Positions 35,575 to 43,855 of a DNA stretch of 54,843 nucleotides are shown piece by piece. Below the pieces are notes generated by a model. It searched no databases, had not been told where the DNA came from, and saw only the letters and a program-made list of their open reading frames with translations. Both the position numbers and the translations under genes were made by a program. The DNA is from Nitrospiraceae bacterium UBA2600 (GTDB lineage: Bacteria > Nitrospirota > Thermodesulfovibrionia > Thermodesulfovibrionales > Thermodesulfovibrionaceae), in contig DDKK01000008.1 of NCBI GenBank assembly GCA_002339325.1, forward strand, positions 53,294 through 108,136. Reading direction: 5' to 3'. Numbering within the stretch: the first letter of the stretch is position 1; every line of letters begins with the position of its first letter.

Positions 35575-36349
35575 CTATGAAAACCTCCACAGTCTGACCT
35601 TTTTGGAGTTCTAAAGTTTTTTCTGCTGAGTCTTTATATGCGAAAATTTCCAGAAAACCATTGCTGTTTACTAAGGCAGCAGGCTTTTCAGGAGATTGAG
35701 CGTAAAATTTTACAATAGAAAGCCTGTGCTCACCTATACAAATCTCTCTAATTTTCTCTCCTTCTATCTTTATATTTGTTATGGCATTGCCAAACTTGTC
35801 AAAATAAATAATCTTGCCCACTATTCTATTATCTATTCGCAAAGGTTCATCTATATTCAGAATAATAGGTTCTTTAACGGGAGTTCCAAGTTCCCTAAAA
35901 TCATGCCCCTTTGAAAGCCATGCAGCAGCCGGAGCAAAAAGGTCTCTTCCCTGAAAAGTAGGGCTGTTTTTTTTCAAGACAAATTTTTCGTTTTCAATTG
36001 TAACTGCTTCATAATTATTTTTAAACAAATAGCTCAAAACTCCATTGTCGGGAGCAAGAAAATAATGTCCCCCTGAGCTTACTGCTATAGCTTTTCTTTC
36101 TGAGCCAACCCCAGGGTCTACGACAACAACATGGATGCTACCTTGAGGAAAATACTTAAAACTTTCATTAATTAAAAAAGCTGCTTCTTCAATATTATGG
36201 GAGGAAACATCATGAGTAATATCAACAATTTTTGCATAGCGATTAATTGTCAAAATTACACCCTTCATCTGTCCCACAAAAGGGTCTCTGTAGCCAAAAT
36301 CAGTTGTAAGAGTTATTATCTTACTGTCTGAATGTTCCAATAAGCTCAT
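35567..36349 (-). CDS. SAM hydrolase (SAM hydroxide adenosyltransferase, DUF62)
   Basis: The 260-aa protein of the fluorinase/chlorinase/DUF62 family carries TTDFGYRDPFVGQMKGV, DITHDVSSHNIEEAAFL, VVVVDPGVGSERKAIA and PTFQGRDLFAPAAAWLS. Family members without the halide loop split S-adenosylmethionine into adenosine and methionine using activated water. The overlap with pyrD is 29 nt, so the exact start could be somewhat downstream. Its physiological role in bacteria is unclear. Confidence 0.92.
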   Translation of the reverse strand: MSLLEHSDSKIITLTTDFGYRDPFVGQMKGVILTINRYAKIVDITHDVSSHNIEEAAFLINESFKYFPQGSIHVVVVDPGVGSERKAIAVSSGGHYFLAPDNGVLSYLFKNNYEAVTIENEKFVLKKNSPTFQGRDLFAPAAAWLSKGHDFRELGTPVKEPIILNIDEPLRIDNRIVGKIIYFDKFGNAITNIKIEGEKIREICIGEHRLSIVKFYAQSPEKPAALVNSNGFLEIFAYKDSAEKTLELQKGQTVEVFIDG

Positions 36350-37235
36350 TTATGTCTCTTATTTCTTCAGCGACCAAAAATTTCTCAATTCCTTCAATAA
36401 GCTCTATGGTAGCGCGGGGATTTATAAAGTTGGCAGTTCCAACAGCCACAAAAGTTGCACCGGCAATAATAAATTGAAGAGCATCTTCGGCAGTCATAAT
36501 ACCGCCCATTCCTACAATTGGAATTTTTACCACTCCTGCCACCTCCCATACTGCTCTTACTGCCACTGGTCTTATGGCAGGACCTGAAAGTCCTCCCGTA
36601 GGAGTTCCCAAGAAGCTTCTTCTCGTTTTTATATCAATAACCATAGCTGGTATGGTATTTATCAAAGAAACGGCATCGGCACCCTCTTCTTCGCAAATCT
36701 TTGCCATTTCTGCTATATCTGTAACCTGAGGAGAAAGCTTTACTATTAAAGGCTTCCTCACTTGCTTTCTCACCTCTTTCACCGCTTCTCTCAAAAGTTG
36801 AGGATTGATACCCATTCTTCTCCATTCGCTCTTTTTATTCGGACAGGATACATTCATCTCTAAAGCATGGACACCATCGGTTTGCTCAAGACGCGTTGCC
36901 ATTTCCAGATATTCATCAAGATTTTCACCGAAGAAATTTACAATTATATTTGTATTAAAACGTCTTAAAAAGGGGAGCTTTTCTCTCGCAAAAGCCTCAT
37001 ATCCAATGTTCTGCAAGCCTATGGAGTTTATCATTCCACAGGGAGTCTCATAAATCCTCGGAGTTGGATTTCCTTGCTTCGGATTAAGAGAAAGACCTTT
37101 AACAACTATGCCACCGAGAAGATTTAGGTCAATAAAAGGGGAATACTCAAGGCCATAGCCAAAAGTGCCTGATGCTGTTAGCACAGGATTTTTGAAGGTC
37201 AGATTACCAAGTTTTACCTCAAGCTTTGGCTTCAT
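36321..37235 (-). CDS. pyrD: Dihydroorotate dehydrogenase, class 1B catalytic subunit
   Basis: This FMN enzyme oxidises dihydroorotate to orotate in pyrimidine synthesis. The 304 aa include the N-terminal KLGNLTFKNPVLTASGTFGYG, the active-site cysteine region EMNVSCPNKKSEWRRMG, and FMN-phosphate binding VGMGGIMTAEDALQFIIAGA. The class 1B assignment is supported by the adjacent pyrK (4-nt overlap), which passes electrons to NAD. Confidence 0.97.
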   Translation of the reverse strand: MKPKLEVKLGNLTFKNPVLTASGTFGYGLEYSPFIDLNLLGGIVVKGLSLNPKQGNPTPRIYETPCGMINSIGLQNIGYEAFAREKLPFLRRFNTNIIVNFFGENLDEYLEMATRLEQTDGVHALEMNVSCPNKKSEWRRMGINPQLLREAVKEVRKQVRKPLIVKLSPQVTDIAEMAKICEEEGADAVSLINTIPAMVIDIKTRRSFLGTPTGGLSGPAIRPVAVRAVWEVAGVVKIPIVGMGGIMTAEDALQFIIAGATFVAVGTANFINPRATIELIEGIEKFLVAEEIRDINELIGTFRQ

Positions 37236-37978
37236 AGTTTTAACTCTCTAAGTTCGAAAACAGGTCCTTCTGTGCAAACTCTTTGCATTCCATTTTTTGT
37301 CTCAATTACACATCCCAGGCAAGCACCTATGCCGCATGCCATTCTTTCCTCTACAGCTACAAAGCATTTGTTTTCTCTTTCTTCTATGATTTTATCCAAC
37401 TCTTTTATCATTACCATGGGACCACATGCATAAATAGGCAAATTAAGCCTTAAACCTCTCTCTTTAAAAACCTCTGTAACAAGCCCCTGATAACCCACTG
37501 AACCACACTCTGTAGCGACACACAACTCCTTTGATAAATCCCTGAGACTTTCATAGAATAAAACTTCCTCCCTGTTTCTCACTCCGTAAAAAAGATAGGC
37601 TCTTTGAGGAAATTTCCTGAGGAGATAGTAAACTGATGCAAGGCCAATCCCTCCAGCAATGACAATAAAATCTCCCTCTGGAGAGGGATAGCCCCTACCA
37701 AGAGGCCCTGTTATTGAAATTTGTGCATTTTCTTTTAGTTTGCTTATGAGAGAAGTGCCTTTGCCCTTTATCCTGTATAGAAATTTTAGCTTATTTTCCT
37801 CTGCATCAAAAATACTGAAAGGTCTTCCCAACAGCGGGTCAAATCTCTCATTTGTTCTAAGTATGTAAAACTGTCCTGGTTTCGGTTGCTGAGCAAAGGC
37901 AGTTTCAATGGATATCAAAAAAATATCTTCTTTTAACTTTTCATTTGATATTACCTTTGCTTCAGTAAACTTATTCAA
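37232..37978 (-). CDS. pyrK: Dihydroorotate dehydrogenase electron-transfer subunit
   Basis: The 248 aa form an FAD- and NAD-binding ferredoxin-reductase-like fold (GRPFSIFDAEENKL, VIAGGIGLASVYYLL) with a C-terminal [2Fe-2S] cluster whose ligands are in CGIGACLGCVIETKNGMQRVC. It partners PyrD class 1B. It overlaps greA by 8 nt upstream and pyrD by 4 nt downstream. Confidence 0.96.
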   Translation of the reverse strand: MNKFTEAKVISNEKLKEDIFLISIETAFAQQPKPGQFYILRTNERFDPLLGRPFSIFDAEENKLKFLYRIKGKGTSLISKLKENAQISITGPLGRGYPSPEGDFIVIAGGIGLASVYYLLRKFPQRAYLFYGVRNREEVLFYESLRDLSKELCVATECGSVGYQGLVTEVFKERGLRLNLPIYACGPMVMIKELDKIIEERENKCFVAVEERMACGIGACLGCVIETKNGMQRVCTEGPVFELRELKL

Positions 37979-38444
37979 AGCTTATGGAGATTATTTCGTA
38001 GTTCAAGATTTTAGCAGGAGCTTTAACTGTTATCTGCTCGCCTACTTCTCTACCTATTAGAGCTTTACCTACAGGAGAGGTTACTGAAATTTTACCATTT
38101 TTTGCGTCTGCTTCATCAGGTCCTACAAGATGGAACTCCTTTTCCTCTTCAGTGTCAAGGTCAAGGACTCTTACTTTAGCACCAAAAGCTACTTTTTCTT
38201 GATTTATCTTTGAAGGGTCAATAACATATGCTCTCGAAAGCTTTGCCTGAAGTTCCTGAATTCTGCCTTCAATAAAGGACTGTTTTTCCCTTGCCGCATG
38301 ATACTCTGCGTTCTCAGACAAGTCCCCATGAGCCCTTGCTTCAGCAATGGCTTTTATAATAGCAGGACGCTCGACTTTAATAAGTCTGTCCAGTTCATCC
38401 TTGAGTTTCTCATATCCTTCGGGAGTCATTGGAATTCTATCCAT
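37971..38444 (-). CDS. greA: Transcription elongation factor GreA
   Basis: It rescues backtracked RNA polymerase by stimulating transcript cleavage. The start at ATG 38444 gives 157 aa beginning MDRIPMTPEGYEKLKDEL; GAAGGAGGAAG lies directly upstream, inside a spurious TTG-initiated extension. The coiled-coil has ARAHGDLSENAEYHAAREKQ with the acidic tip residues, and the C-terminal domain ends PVGKALIGREVGEQITV. It heads the pyrimidine/hslO operon. A promoter candidate is GTGACA with CTAAAT at about 38500-38530. Confidence 0.97.
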   Translation of the reverse strand: MDRIPMTPEGYEKLKDELDRLIKVERPAIIKAIAEARAHGDLSENAEYHAAREKQSFIEGRIQELQAKLSRAYVIDPSKINQEKVAFGAKVRVLDLDTEEEKEFHLVGPDEADAKNGKISVTSPVGKALIGREVGEQITVKAPAKILNYEIISISFE

Positions 38445-38561
38445 TAAAACTTCCTCCTTCAATTAACCATTTGTAGCTGATAACGTTGCCTATAAGTTTT
38501 AATTTAGCAGAAAAAAGCGAAAATTGTCACTACAGAGAAATTGAACCAGTGTTCTTATTTT

Positions 38562-39062
38562 TTAATTCACTGTATTTTCTACGAGATACTTTACTATCTC
38601 GTCAGCAAACTTTCCTATTACTTCTTCTGTAGTTCCAGCGAAAACAGTACCTCCCGATGAAAGGGCTTCTACACGGAAACTGCCTAAAACATTGCCCGAT
38701 GATACTTCAATTAGGGATACTTTGCCAGCTATTTTTGCCCTTCCTGCCATTGCACCAAAAAGAAGCCTTTCAGATTTTGAAACTTTTAATAATTCATCAA
38801 TTTCGACTTTAATGTTTAAATCAGCGTCGTTAATTTTTTCTGTTATTTGGCTAAAAATATTCGTATTCTGAAGCTTTTCTTTCAGGATTTTTTCTATCTG
38901 CTGAATTTCATTTTCACTCTCTTTAATTGATGTCACTACTGTTAGAAAAGCTCTTTTTTGTCCTTTTATCTTAAAATCTGTCTCTGGCTTTATTAAAGTC
39001 TGACCAGCACAAGAAGTTAGCACAAAAAGAAACAGAATTAATAGACTATATCTCCTTTTCAT
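38562..39062 (-). CDS. Lipoprotein, DUF4410-like
   Basis: The 166 aa begin with a lipoprotein signal (lipobox LTSC-AG, Cys18). The mature domain is alpha/beta (about 30-160) and resembles DUF4410-type lipoproteins: NTNIFSQITEKINDADLNIKVEID, then LIEVSSGNVLGSFRVEA. The function is unknown. It overlaps the end of the TPR-PDZ lipoprotein gene by 17 nt and is the last of four genes for exported proteins. Confidence 0.75.
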   Translation of the reverse strand: MKRRYSLLILFLFVLTSCAGQTLIKPETDFKIKGQKRAFLTVVTSIKESENEIQQIEKILKEKLQNTNIFSQITEKINDADLNIKVEIDELLKVSKSERLLFGAMAGRAKIAGKVSLIEVSSGNVLGSFRVEALSSGGTVFAGTTEEVIGKFADEIVKYLVENTVN

Positions 39063-41175
39063 GGATGAATCTCCATTTATAAATCTGGTCTTTTATTGTT
39101 TGAGCATTCGGCGAGTTAGGAGCAAGCTGTAGATATATCTCCATGTTTTCAATGGCCTTTACATAGTCAGCTATCTTTTCATATACTAAAGCCTTATTAA
39201 AGTAGATTTGAGGATTGAAAGGTTGAAGTCTCAACGCTTTGTCAAGTTCAACTATTGCTTCTTCAAATTTGTTGTTTGTAAACAAGACCTCGGCCTGTAA
39301 GTAATGTTTTCTTGCCTCATCTCTTAATTCTACGAGAGAAGGATTCTGAGAAATAATCCTTCCAATCCTGTTTCGAATTCTTTGAGCCTTATCATCATCA
39401 GAAATATCGATTAATTTTCCATACTCCCTTAAAGCGAGAGCATACTGGCCTGCTCTTTCATATTCGATTACCCTGTTTTCAATTTTCTCCAGATAGGGTT
39501 TGACAGTCAGGAAAAATTCTTCTCTTGTTTTTGATGTAATAAGTAACGCATCTTTAGTATTTTTATATAAATCAATCGCTTCTTCAAACCTTCCTTTTTT
39601 TGCAAAAGCAATGGCCTGAAGTATTCTGGCATAATGACTATCTTTGAGCTTTTCTGTCTCCTCTATTACTTTTTCATTTTTCCCCTCTTTTAAATCTAAA
39701 AGTGCCTTTGCAAGTCTTAAATAACTATTTTCAGGAGATATTTTCTCAGCCTCCTCTATGTGTTTTTTGGCCTTTGAAAAATCGTTCATCTCAAGAAAAT
39801 AAATGGCAAGAGCACCCTTGTAGGATACTGCAGCAGGTTCTGTGTAAAATTTTACCCGAGTGAGTTTATAGGTCTGCAATTCTTCTGAGTCACTTTTTTT
39901 AATTCTAAGAGTTACCTCTGTTCCCTCTTCACCTCTAATTTTTTGAATAATATCATTTATAGGAAGTTCTAAAGTTGATTTTCCATCAATCTCTACTATT
40001 TCATAGCCAGGTTTTATACCTGCCTTTTCTGCGGGGCTGTTAGGTTCTACTGAACTTATCTTTGCATATTCCTCTTCCCTTTTAGAAATTTTAAGTCCCA
40101 CTCCTGAAAAGGTTAACTTCTCTAATGCCTTTTCTGCTATTTTTATTGCTTCCTCTGTTTTGTCTGTCTTAAAATGAAGAACCGATAGTGTCAGAAACGC
40201 ATAGCAATCGTCTGGTCTTAGTTCAAGGTATTTTTTAATCCATTCAATAGCTTTTTCAAACTTTCCTCTCTCTATATAGAAATTGATAATTTTATCAGCT
40301 AAAATAGCACTCTTAGGTGCTAAAGATATAGCATGCTCAAGTTGTTTAAGGGCATCCTTGTATTGCCTCTGTGCTAAATAACATTTATGAAGAAGCAAAT
40401 AACCTTCTGAATCTTTAGGCTCAAGCTGGACATACATTTGTGCTGCTGCACAAGCCTCGGCAATATCATTTACCTTCAGAGAAAGATTAGCCACCACCTT
40501 GTATGGAAAAGACTTGGAAGGGTCTTTATTTATAAGCTGTTTTGCCTCTGAAATCTGTGTTTTTGGGTTCATGACTGCCGCATAAATTCCATCAGTAGCA
40601 TTTTTTACTGAGTTTAGTAATGCCTGATAGGCAGTATTGCCCAAATCCTTTTCGTCAATATATGAAAAAAGGCCAGACTTTGAGGTTTTACCAGAACCAT
40701 CGCCATAAACAGGAAGGGCTAAAGCAATTAAGTCACTATCATAGATTACAAACTTAGTCCTTGCGTTTACATCTAACACAACTGGAAGGCAACATTTCTC
40801 CTTAAAATTAATATTGTCCACTATTGCATTTATTATTAGTATGTCATTGGAACGAATTAAGGATGACATATCTCTATCATACTTAACCTTCTGAAACATC
40901 TGATTAAAGTATATCGGCAGAACCTGTTTCATAATATTTCCTACAGGAAACTCGACAGTATGAATAATGCCAGCATTGTAATTGTAGTCTGTTGCGCTGT
41001 AAACCTTCGAATCATCAATAATTACAAATGCTTCATAGGGAAGCTTTTTTACCACAGGAGTCTCTTTAGGCGGTTCAATGTTAAAAGGTTTAAGGGTCGT
41101 TGTTTTTCTTATGGGCTCACAGCTTATTAATGTGAATATGAGAATTATAAAGATAACAAACTTAAATAACTTCAT
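39046..41175 (-). CDS. TPR-PDZ lipoprotein
   Basis: The start at ATG 41175 gives 709 aa beginning MKLFKFVIFIILIFTLISC with a lipobox (LISC-EP); GGGAGG lies upstream. A roughly 200-residue N-terminal alpha/beta domain (VIIDDSKVYSATDYNYNAG) precedes TPR repeats, then a PDZ domain at about 360-450 (NSPAEKAGIKPGYEIVEIDG), then more TPRs to the C-terminus (FEEAIVELDKALRLQPFNPQ). The combination suggests a periplasmic scaffold binding protein C-termini. It sits between a secreted coiled-coil protein and a second lipoprotein, so it may belong to an envelope assembly. No close function is recognised. Confidence 0.82.
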   Translation of the reverse strand: MKLFKFVIFIILIFTLISCEPIRKTTTLKPFNIEPPKETPVVKKLPYEAFVIIDDSKVYSATDYNYNAGIIHTVEFPVGNIMKQVLPIYFNQMFQKVKYDRDMSSLIRSNDILIINAIVDNINFKEKCCLPVVLDVNARTKFVIYDSDLIALALPVYGDGSGKTSKSGLFSYIDEKDLGNTAYQALLNSVKNATDGIYAAVMNPKTQISEAKQLINKDPSKSFPYKVVANLSLKVNDIAEACAAAQMYVQLEPKDSEGYLLLHKCYLAQRQYKDALKQLEHAISLAPKSAILADKIINFYIERGKFEKAIEWIKKYLELRPDDCYAFLTLSVLHFKTDKTEEAIKIAEKALEKLTFSGVGLKISKREEEYAKISSVEPNSPAEKAGIKPGYEIVEIDGKSTLELPINDIIQKIRGEEGTEVTLRIKKSDSEELQTYKLTRVKFYTEPAAVSYKGALAIYFLEMNDFSKAKKHIEEAEKISPENSYLRLAKALLDLKEGKNEKVIEETEKLKDSHYARILQAIAFAKKGRFEEAIDLYKNTKDALLITSKTREEFFLTVKPYLEKIENRVIEYERAGQYALALREYGKLIDISDDDKAQRIRNRIGRIISQNPSLVELRDEARKHYLQAEVLFTNNKFEEAIVELDKALRLQPFNPQIYFNKALVYEKIADYVKAIENMEIYLQLAPNSPNAQTIKDQIYKWRFIHEKEI

Positions 41176-41177
41176 GG

Positions 41178-42272
41178 TCATCTTCCTCCCAGCCATTTAT
41201 ATACTATTTTTTGAGCAGTATTCATCTCATTTTCTGTTTTCTGCCAGAAATCCTCTTTATCACAATTCAATCCAAAGAAGTCACAGGCTTTTTCTGTTTC
41301 TGTAAGAAATTTATCTAAAGCTGTAAAAGCAACTTTTGTGTATATTTTTTTACCTATTCCAAATACTTCCTGAGTAACAGTAGGCATTGGAATGAGGGAG
41401 ATGCCGTAGTCAATGGTCTCAGCCGCTGCTTGAACAGCTCCTTCTGTTTTTGCAGTAACAGCAATTTTTACAATCGGCAGGCCTCTTTCGTAATATTTTG
41501 AGCCCCAATTTTTTCCATATTTTTCATCAAGTTTTTCAATAAGTTTCCCACCATAATCATCAATCTTTTCTTCAATTTCCTCTATTGCCTTTTCCTGAAT
41601 TACATTTCCAAAAATTTTATTCATATCAGAAACATTTAAGACAAAGAGGTCATTACTTGAAGGTTCTTGCTCTGGTTTAGCTGAGGGTGCACTCTGCCAC
41701 TGAAAAGGTGTAAGCTGACCTCCAAGGGTCTGAAAAGTCAAGGGTGAACTGCTCTGGTTTGATACACTTTGCATTGCTGCTTTTGCCTGCGTAATAAGAG
41801 AGTTATATTGGGCAAGAAGCTGCTTTTTCCGCTCCTCCTGCCTTTTCTGTTCTTCAGCAAGTCTTCTTTGCTGTTCCTCGTATTCTCTCTGACTTCTATT
41901 ATCATAGGCTGATTTATTATCAAAAGCACTACTAAAGAGAGAACTGAAAAAGCCGCTTAGAAATGCTCCCATTAAACCTATTGCCATCTGTTGTGATGTC
42001 GTGCCGTAGGAAGGAACATAGGGAATGTATGTTGAAGAGGTGCTACCTGAAGAACCACTGCTTATGGGTGTACAACTACCACAACCTACACATCTATACC
42101 TTACACCTCCATAGGTTATCTCTCTTACCTGACCAGCAGGAATAAATGTTCCATCGGGCATCTGACTTCCGTCACATGACATACCAGGCGTAGGAATGCT
42201 TCCTGCCAAAAGTAAAGTAGGGTCAGATATCAAGCTTAAGATTATTAAAAAAATTAAAACTCTCTGCCACAT
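41178..42272 (-). CDS. Exported protein with Gly/Ser linker and coiled coil (unrecognised)
   Basis: This 364-aa protein of unknown family has a signal peptide (1-23, near LLAG). A cysteine-containing segment follows (SCDGSQM, YRCVGCGSC), then a Ser/Thr/Gly-rich linker, a hydrophobic glycine-containing stretch (MAIGLMGAFLSGFFSSLF) that could insert in a membrane, an E/Q/R-rich coiled coil (about 128-165), and a C-terminal globular part (KLIEKLDEKYGKNWGSKYYE). The stop lies 2 nt before the TPR-PDZ start, so the pair is co-expressed. Confidence 0.75.
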   Translation of the reverse strand: MWQRVLIFLIILSLISDPTLLLAGSIPTPGMSCDGSQMPDGTFIPAGQVREITYGGVRYRCVGCGSCTPISSGSSGSTSSTYIPYVPSYGTTSQQMAIGLMGAFLSGFFSSLFSSAFDNKSAYDNRSQREYEEQQRRLAEEQKRQEERKKQLLAQYNSLITQAKAAMQSVSNQSSSPLTFQTLGGQLTPFQWQSAPSAKPEQEPSSNDLFVLNVSDMNKIFGNVIQEKAIEEIEEKIDDYGGKLIEKLDEKYGKNWGSKYYERGLPIVKIAVTAKTEGAVQAAAETIDYGISLIPMPTVTQEVFGIGKKIYTKVAFTALDKFLTETEKACDFFGLNCDKEDFWQKTENEMNTAQKIVYKWLGGR

Positions 42273-42283
42273 GGCAGCCCTCC

Positions 42284-43189
42284 TTAAAAGGTTTGTTTAA
42301 TATCAATAACTTTCTCTACGTGAAAGCTGTAATTTTTTAAATCATCAATATTTGCAAGTTCCATAACTGCATTGACAGAGTTGAAAAAAACATAGAGGCT
42401 CGTGCCCTTAAGATAAATCTGCGGATTTTCCGTCTGTAAAAATTCTAAAGCAGAGTTGTTTTTTATCAAACCCACGCCGTTTGAAGTTTTATATATTAGC
42501 CCAACCTTATCGTTATAGAAAAGCTCCCTTATTTCCTGTCTTGGATGTTCATAGAGATTTTTTAATTTACCCTTCATATACTCCTTTATGCTCTTTCCTG
42601 TAGAAAAGAAAAGATATTCACCTTTCCCTGTTAATGCATTGATAGGTTCATTAATAATAGCGATTTTTTTAAAAGACATCTTTGAGTTATCAAAAGTATA
42701 AATCTCATATTTTTTTGTCTTAGTGTTAAAGACTACCGAATAAATGCTGTTTTCTCCTTGAAAAAGCTTAGCATTAGCAGAAGGCAGGGATGCAATGGCT
42801 TTTATTCTTCCGGTAGGCATATTTTTCATTTCTCTTTCTACTTCGAGATAGCCAATTTTGTTGCCATTCGAAAAAAGCATTACACCATTTTCAAGGCATA
42901 ATGAGTCCTTTGTAGGCTCTTTCAATTTTATAAAATAGCCCTTAATAGGATTAAAAATAAGAGAGTTTTCGTATATGGCAATAGGTTCATTGTCAAAATT
43001 AATGAAAAATCTTATCTTTCCACTTTGCTCCTTCCTTATTTCTTTAGTATCTGGTGGAATTATCCATTTTATCTTGACATTACTGCTTTCAGGCAAAATC
43101 AAAAAAGTTTTTGGAAGGAAACTTTTATTTTCAGCTTCTGCTATATTTAAAATAAAAAAAAGGGCAAGGATTAAAATAAATTTTTTCAT
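42284..43189 (-). CDS. Exported beta-propeller-like protein (unrecognised)
   Basis: The 301 aa begin with a signal peptide (MKKFILILALFFILNIAEAE). The rest is beta-rich with repeating blocks of the kind ENSIYSVVFNTKTKKYEIYTF and KGEYLFFSTGKSIKEY, resembling a degenerate beta-propeller, but no family is recognised. It is first in the unit 43189-38562 and has a strong promoter whose -10 ends 7 nt before the ATG, with no Shine-Dalgarno. Confidence 0.72.
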   Translation of the reverse strand: MKKFILILALFFILNIAEAENKSFLPKTFLILPESSNVKIKWIIPPDTKEIRKEQSGKIRFFINFDNEPIAIYENSLIFNPIKGYFIKLKEPTKDSLCLENGVMLFSNGNKIGYLEVEREMKNMPTGRIKAIASLPSANAKLFQGENSIYSVVFNTKTKKYEIYTFDNSKMSFKKIAIINEPINALTGKGEYLFFSTGKSIKEYMKGKLKNLYEHPRQEIRELFYNDKVGLIYKTSNGVGLIKNNSALEFLQTENPQIYLKGTSLYVFFNSVNAVMELANIDDLKNYSFHVEKVIDIKQTF

Positions 43190-43196
43190 GATAGAG

Positions 43197-43224
43197 TGTA
43201 TAAATTTTGGTGGGAAATCGTCAA
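43197..43224 (-). promoter_or_regulatory. Promoter of the 43189-38562 exported-protein unit
   Basis: TTGACG (43224-43219), a 16-bp spacer and TATACA (43202-43197) are followed by only 7 nt before the ATG. Transcription should begin at the start codon, giving a leaderless message. Confidence 0.65.
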
Positions 43225-43248
43225 GAGAAGCTAAAAACGTAAAAAATC

Positions 43249-43269
43249 AGAGGGGCATAAAGCCCCTCT
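43249..43269 (-). terminator. Rho-independent terminator of hsp20
   Basis: On the minus strand AGAGGGGC, a 5-nt loop and GCCCCTCT are followed by GATTTTTT. It lies 3 nt after the hsp20 stop codon. Confidence 0.9.
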
Positions 43270-43272
43270 TGG

Positions 43273-43758
43273 CTATTCAATCTGAAGTTTTCTCTCTTTT
43301 GTCTTTGCCTCTTCAGTCTTAGGAATTCTTATCTCGAGAACACCGTTTTCAAATTTTGCCTTTGCCTTGTCTGTCTGAACCTCTACAGGCAACCTGAAAC
43401 TCCTGGAGAAAGAACCATAAGAACGCTCGTATCTGTAATAATTCTTCTCCTCAACTTTCTCCTCTTTTTTCTTTTCGCCGGAGATTGTAATGTAGTCATC
43501 TGTTACCTTTACTTCGATGTCCTCCTTATTTAGCCCCGGCAATTCAGCCTTAAGAACTAAATCGTCTCCTTCCTCGTATATATCAACTGCAGGAGCAACA
43601 ACATCAGCCTCTGCCTTCAGCCTTGGAAATATAGAGCCAAAAGTGGAAAATGGTCTCTTCCAAAACTCCTCGAAAAGTCTTTCAATCTCCTCAAAAGGAG
43701 ACAAAAGTTTGGGTTCAACCCTGGCTACATCTTTTGTTTCTTTTCTTGTCATGGTCAC
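43273..43758 (-). CDS. Small heat-shock protein, Hsp20 family
   Basis: This 161-aa ATP-independent holdase chaperone has an alpha-crystallin domain at about 50-145 (DVVAPAVDIYEEGDDLVLKA, LPGLNKEDIEVKV, VDDYITISGEKK-like strand), with the conserved FENGVLEIRIPK and a C-terminal tail. AAAGGAGGTGTGACC precedes the ATG. It has its own promoter (43795-43823) and terminator (43249-43269), so it is monocistronic. No CIRCE-type operator is seen. Confidence 0.96.
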   Translation of the reverse strand: MTMTRKETKDVARVEPKLLSPFEEIERLFEEFWKRPFSTFGSIFPRLKAEADVVAPAVDIYEEGDDLVLKAELPGLNKEDIEVKVTDDYITISGEKKKEEKVEEKNYYRYERSYGSFSRSFRLPVEVQTDKAKAKFENGVLEIRIPKTEEAKTKERKLQIE

Positions 43759-43793
43759 ACCTCCTTTAGTGTGATATTGATACTACATGACTA

Positions 43794-43823
43794 AATATAA
43801 CATCTAATTTTTATATTTGTCAA
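43794..43823 (-). promoter_or_regulatory. Promoter of hsp20
   Basis: A perfect TTGACA (43823-43818) is followed after 17-18 bp by TTATAT/TATATT (43800-43794), a vegetative sigma70-type promoter. No CIRCE repeat lies near it. Confidence 0.7.
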
Positions 43824-43855
43824 GAGGTTACAAAATAGTTTTTATATGCTTTGTA

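Noticed and set aside
38445..38462. TTG-started extension of greA
   Set aside because: The extension consists of the Shine-Dalgarno GAAGGAGGAAG itself; the ATG at 38444 is correctly spaced.
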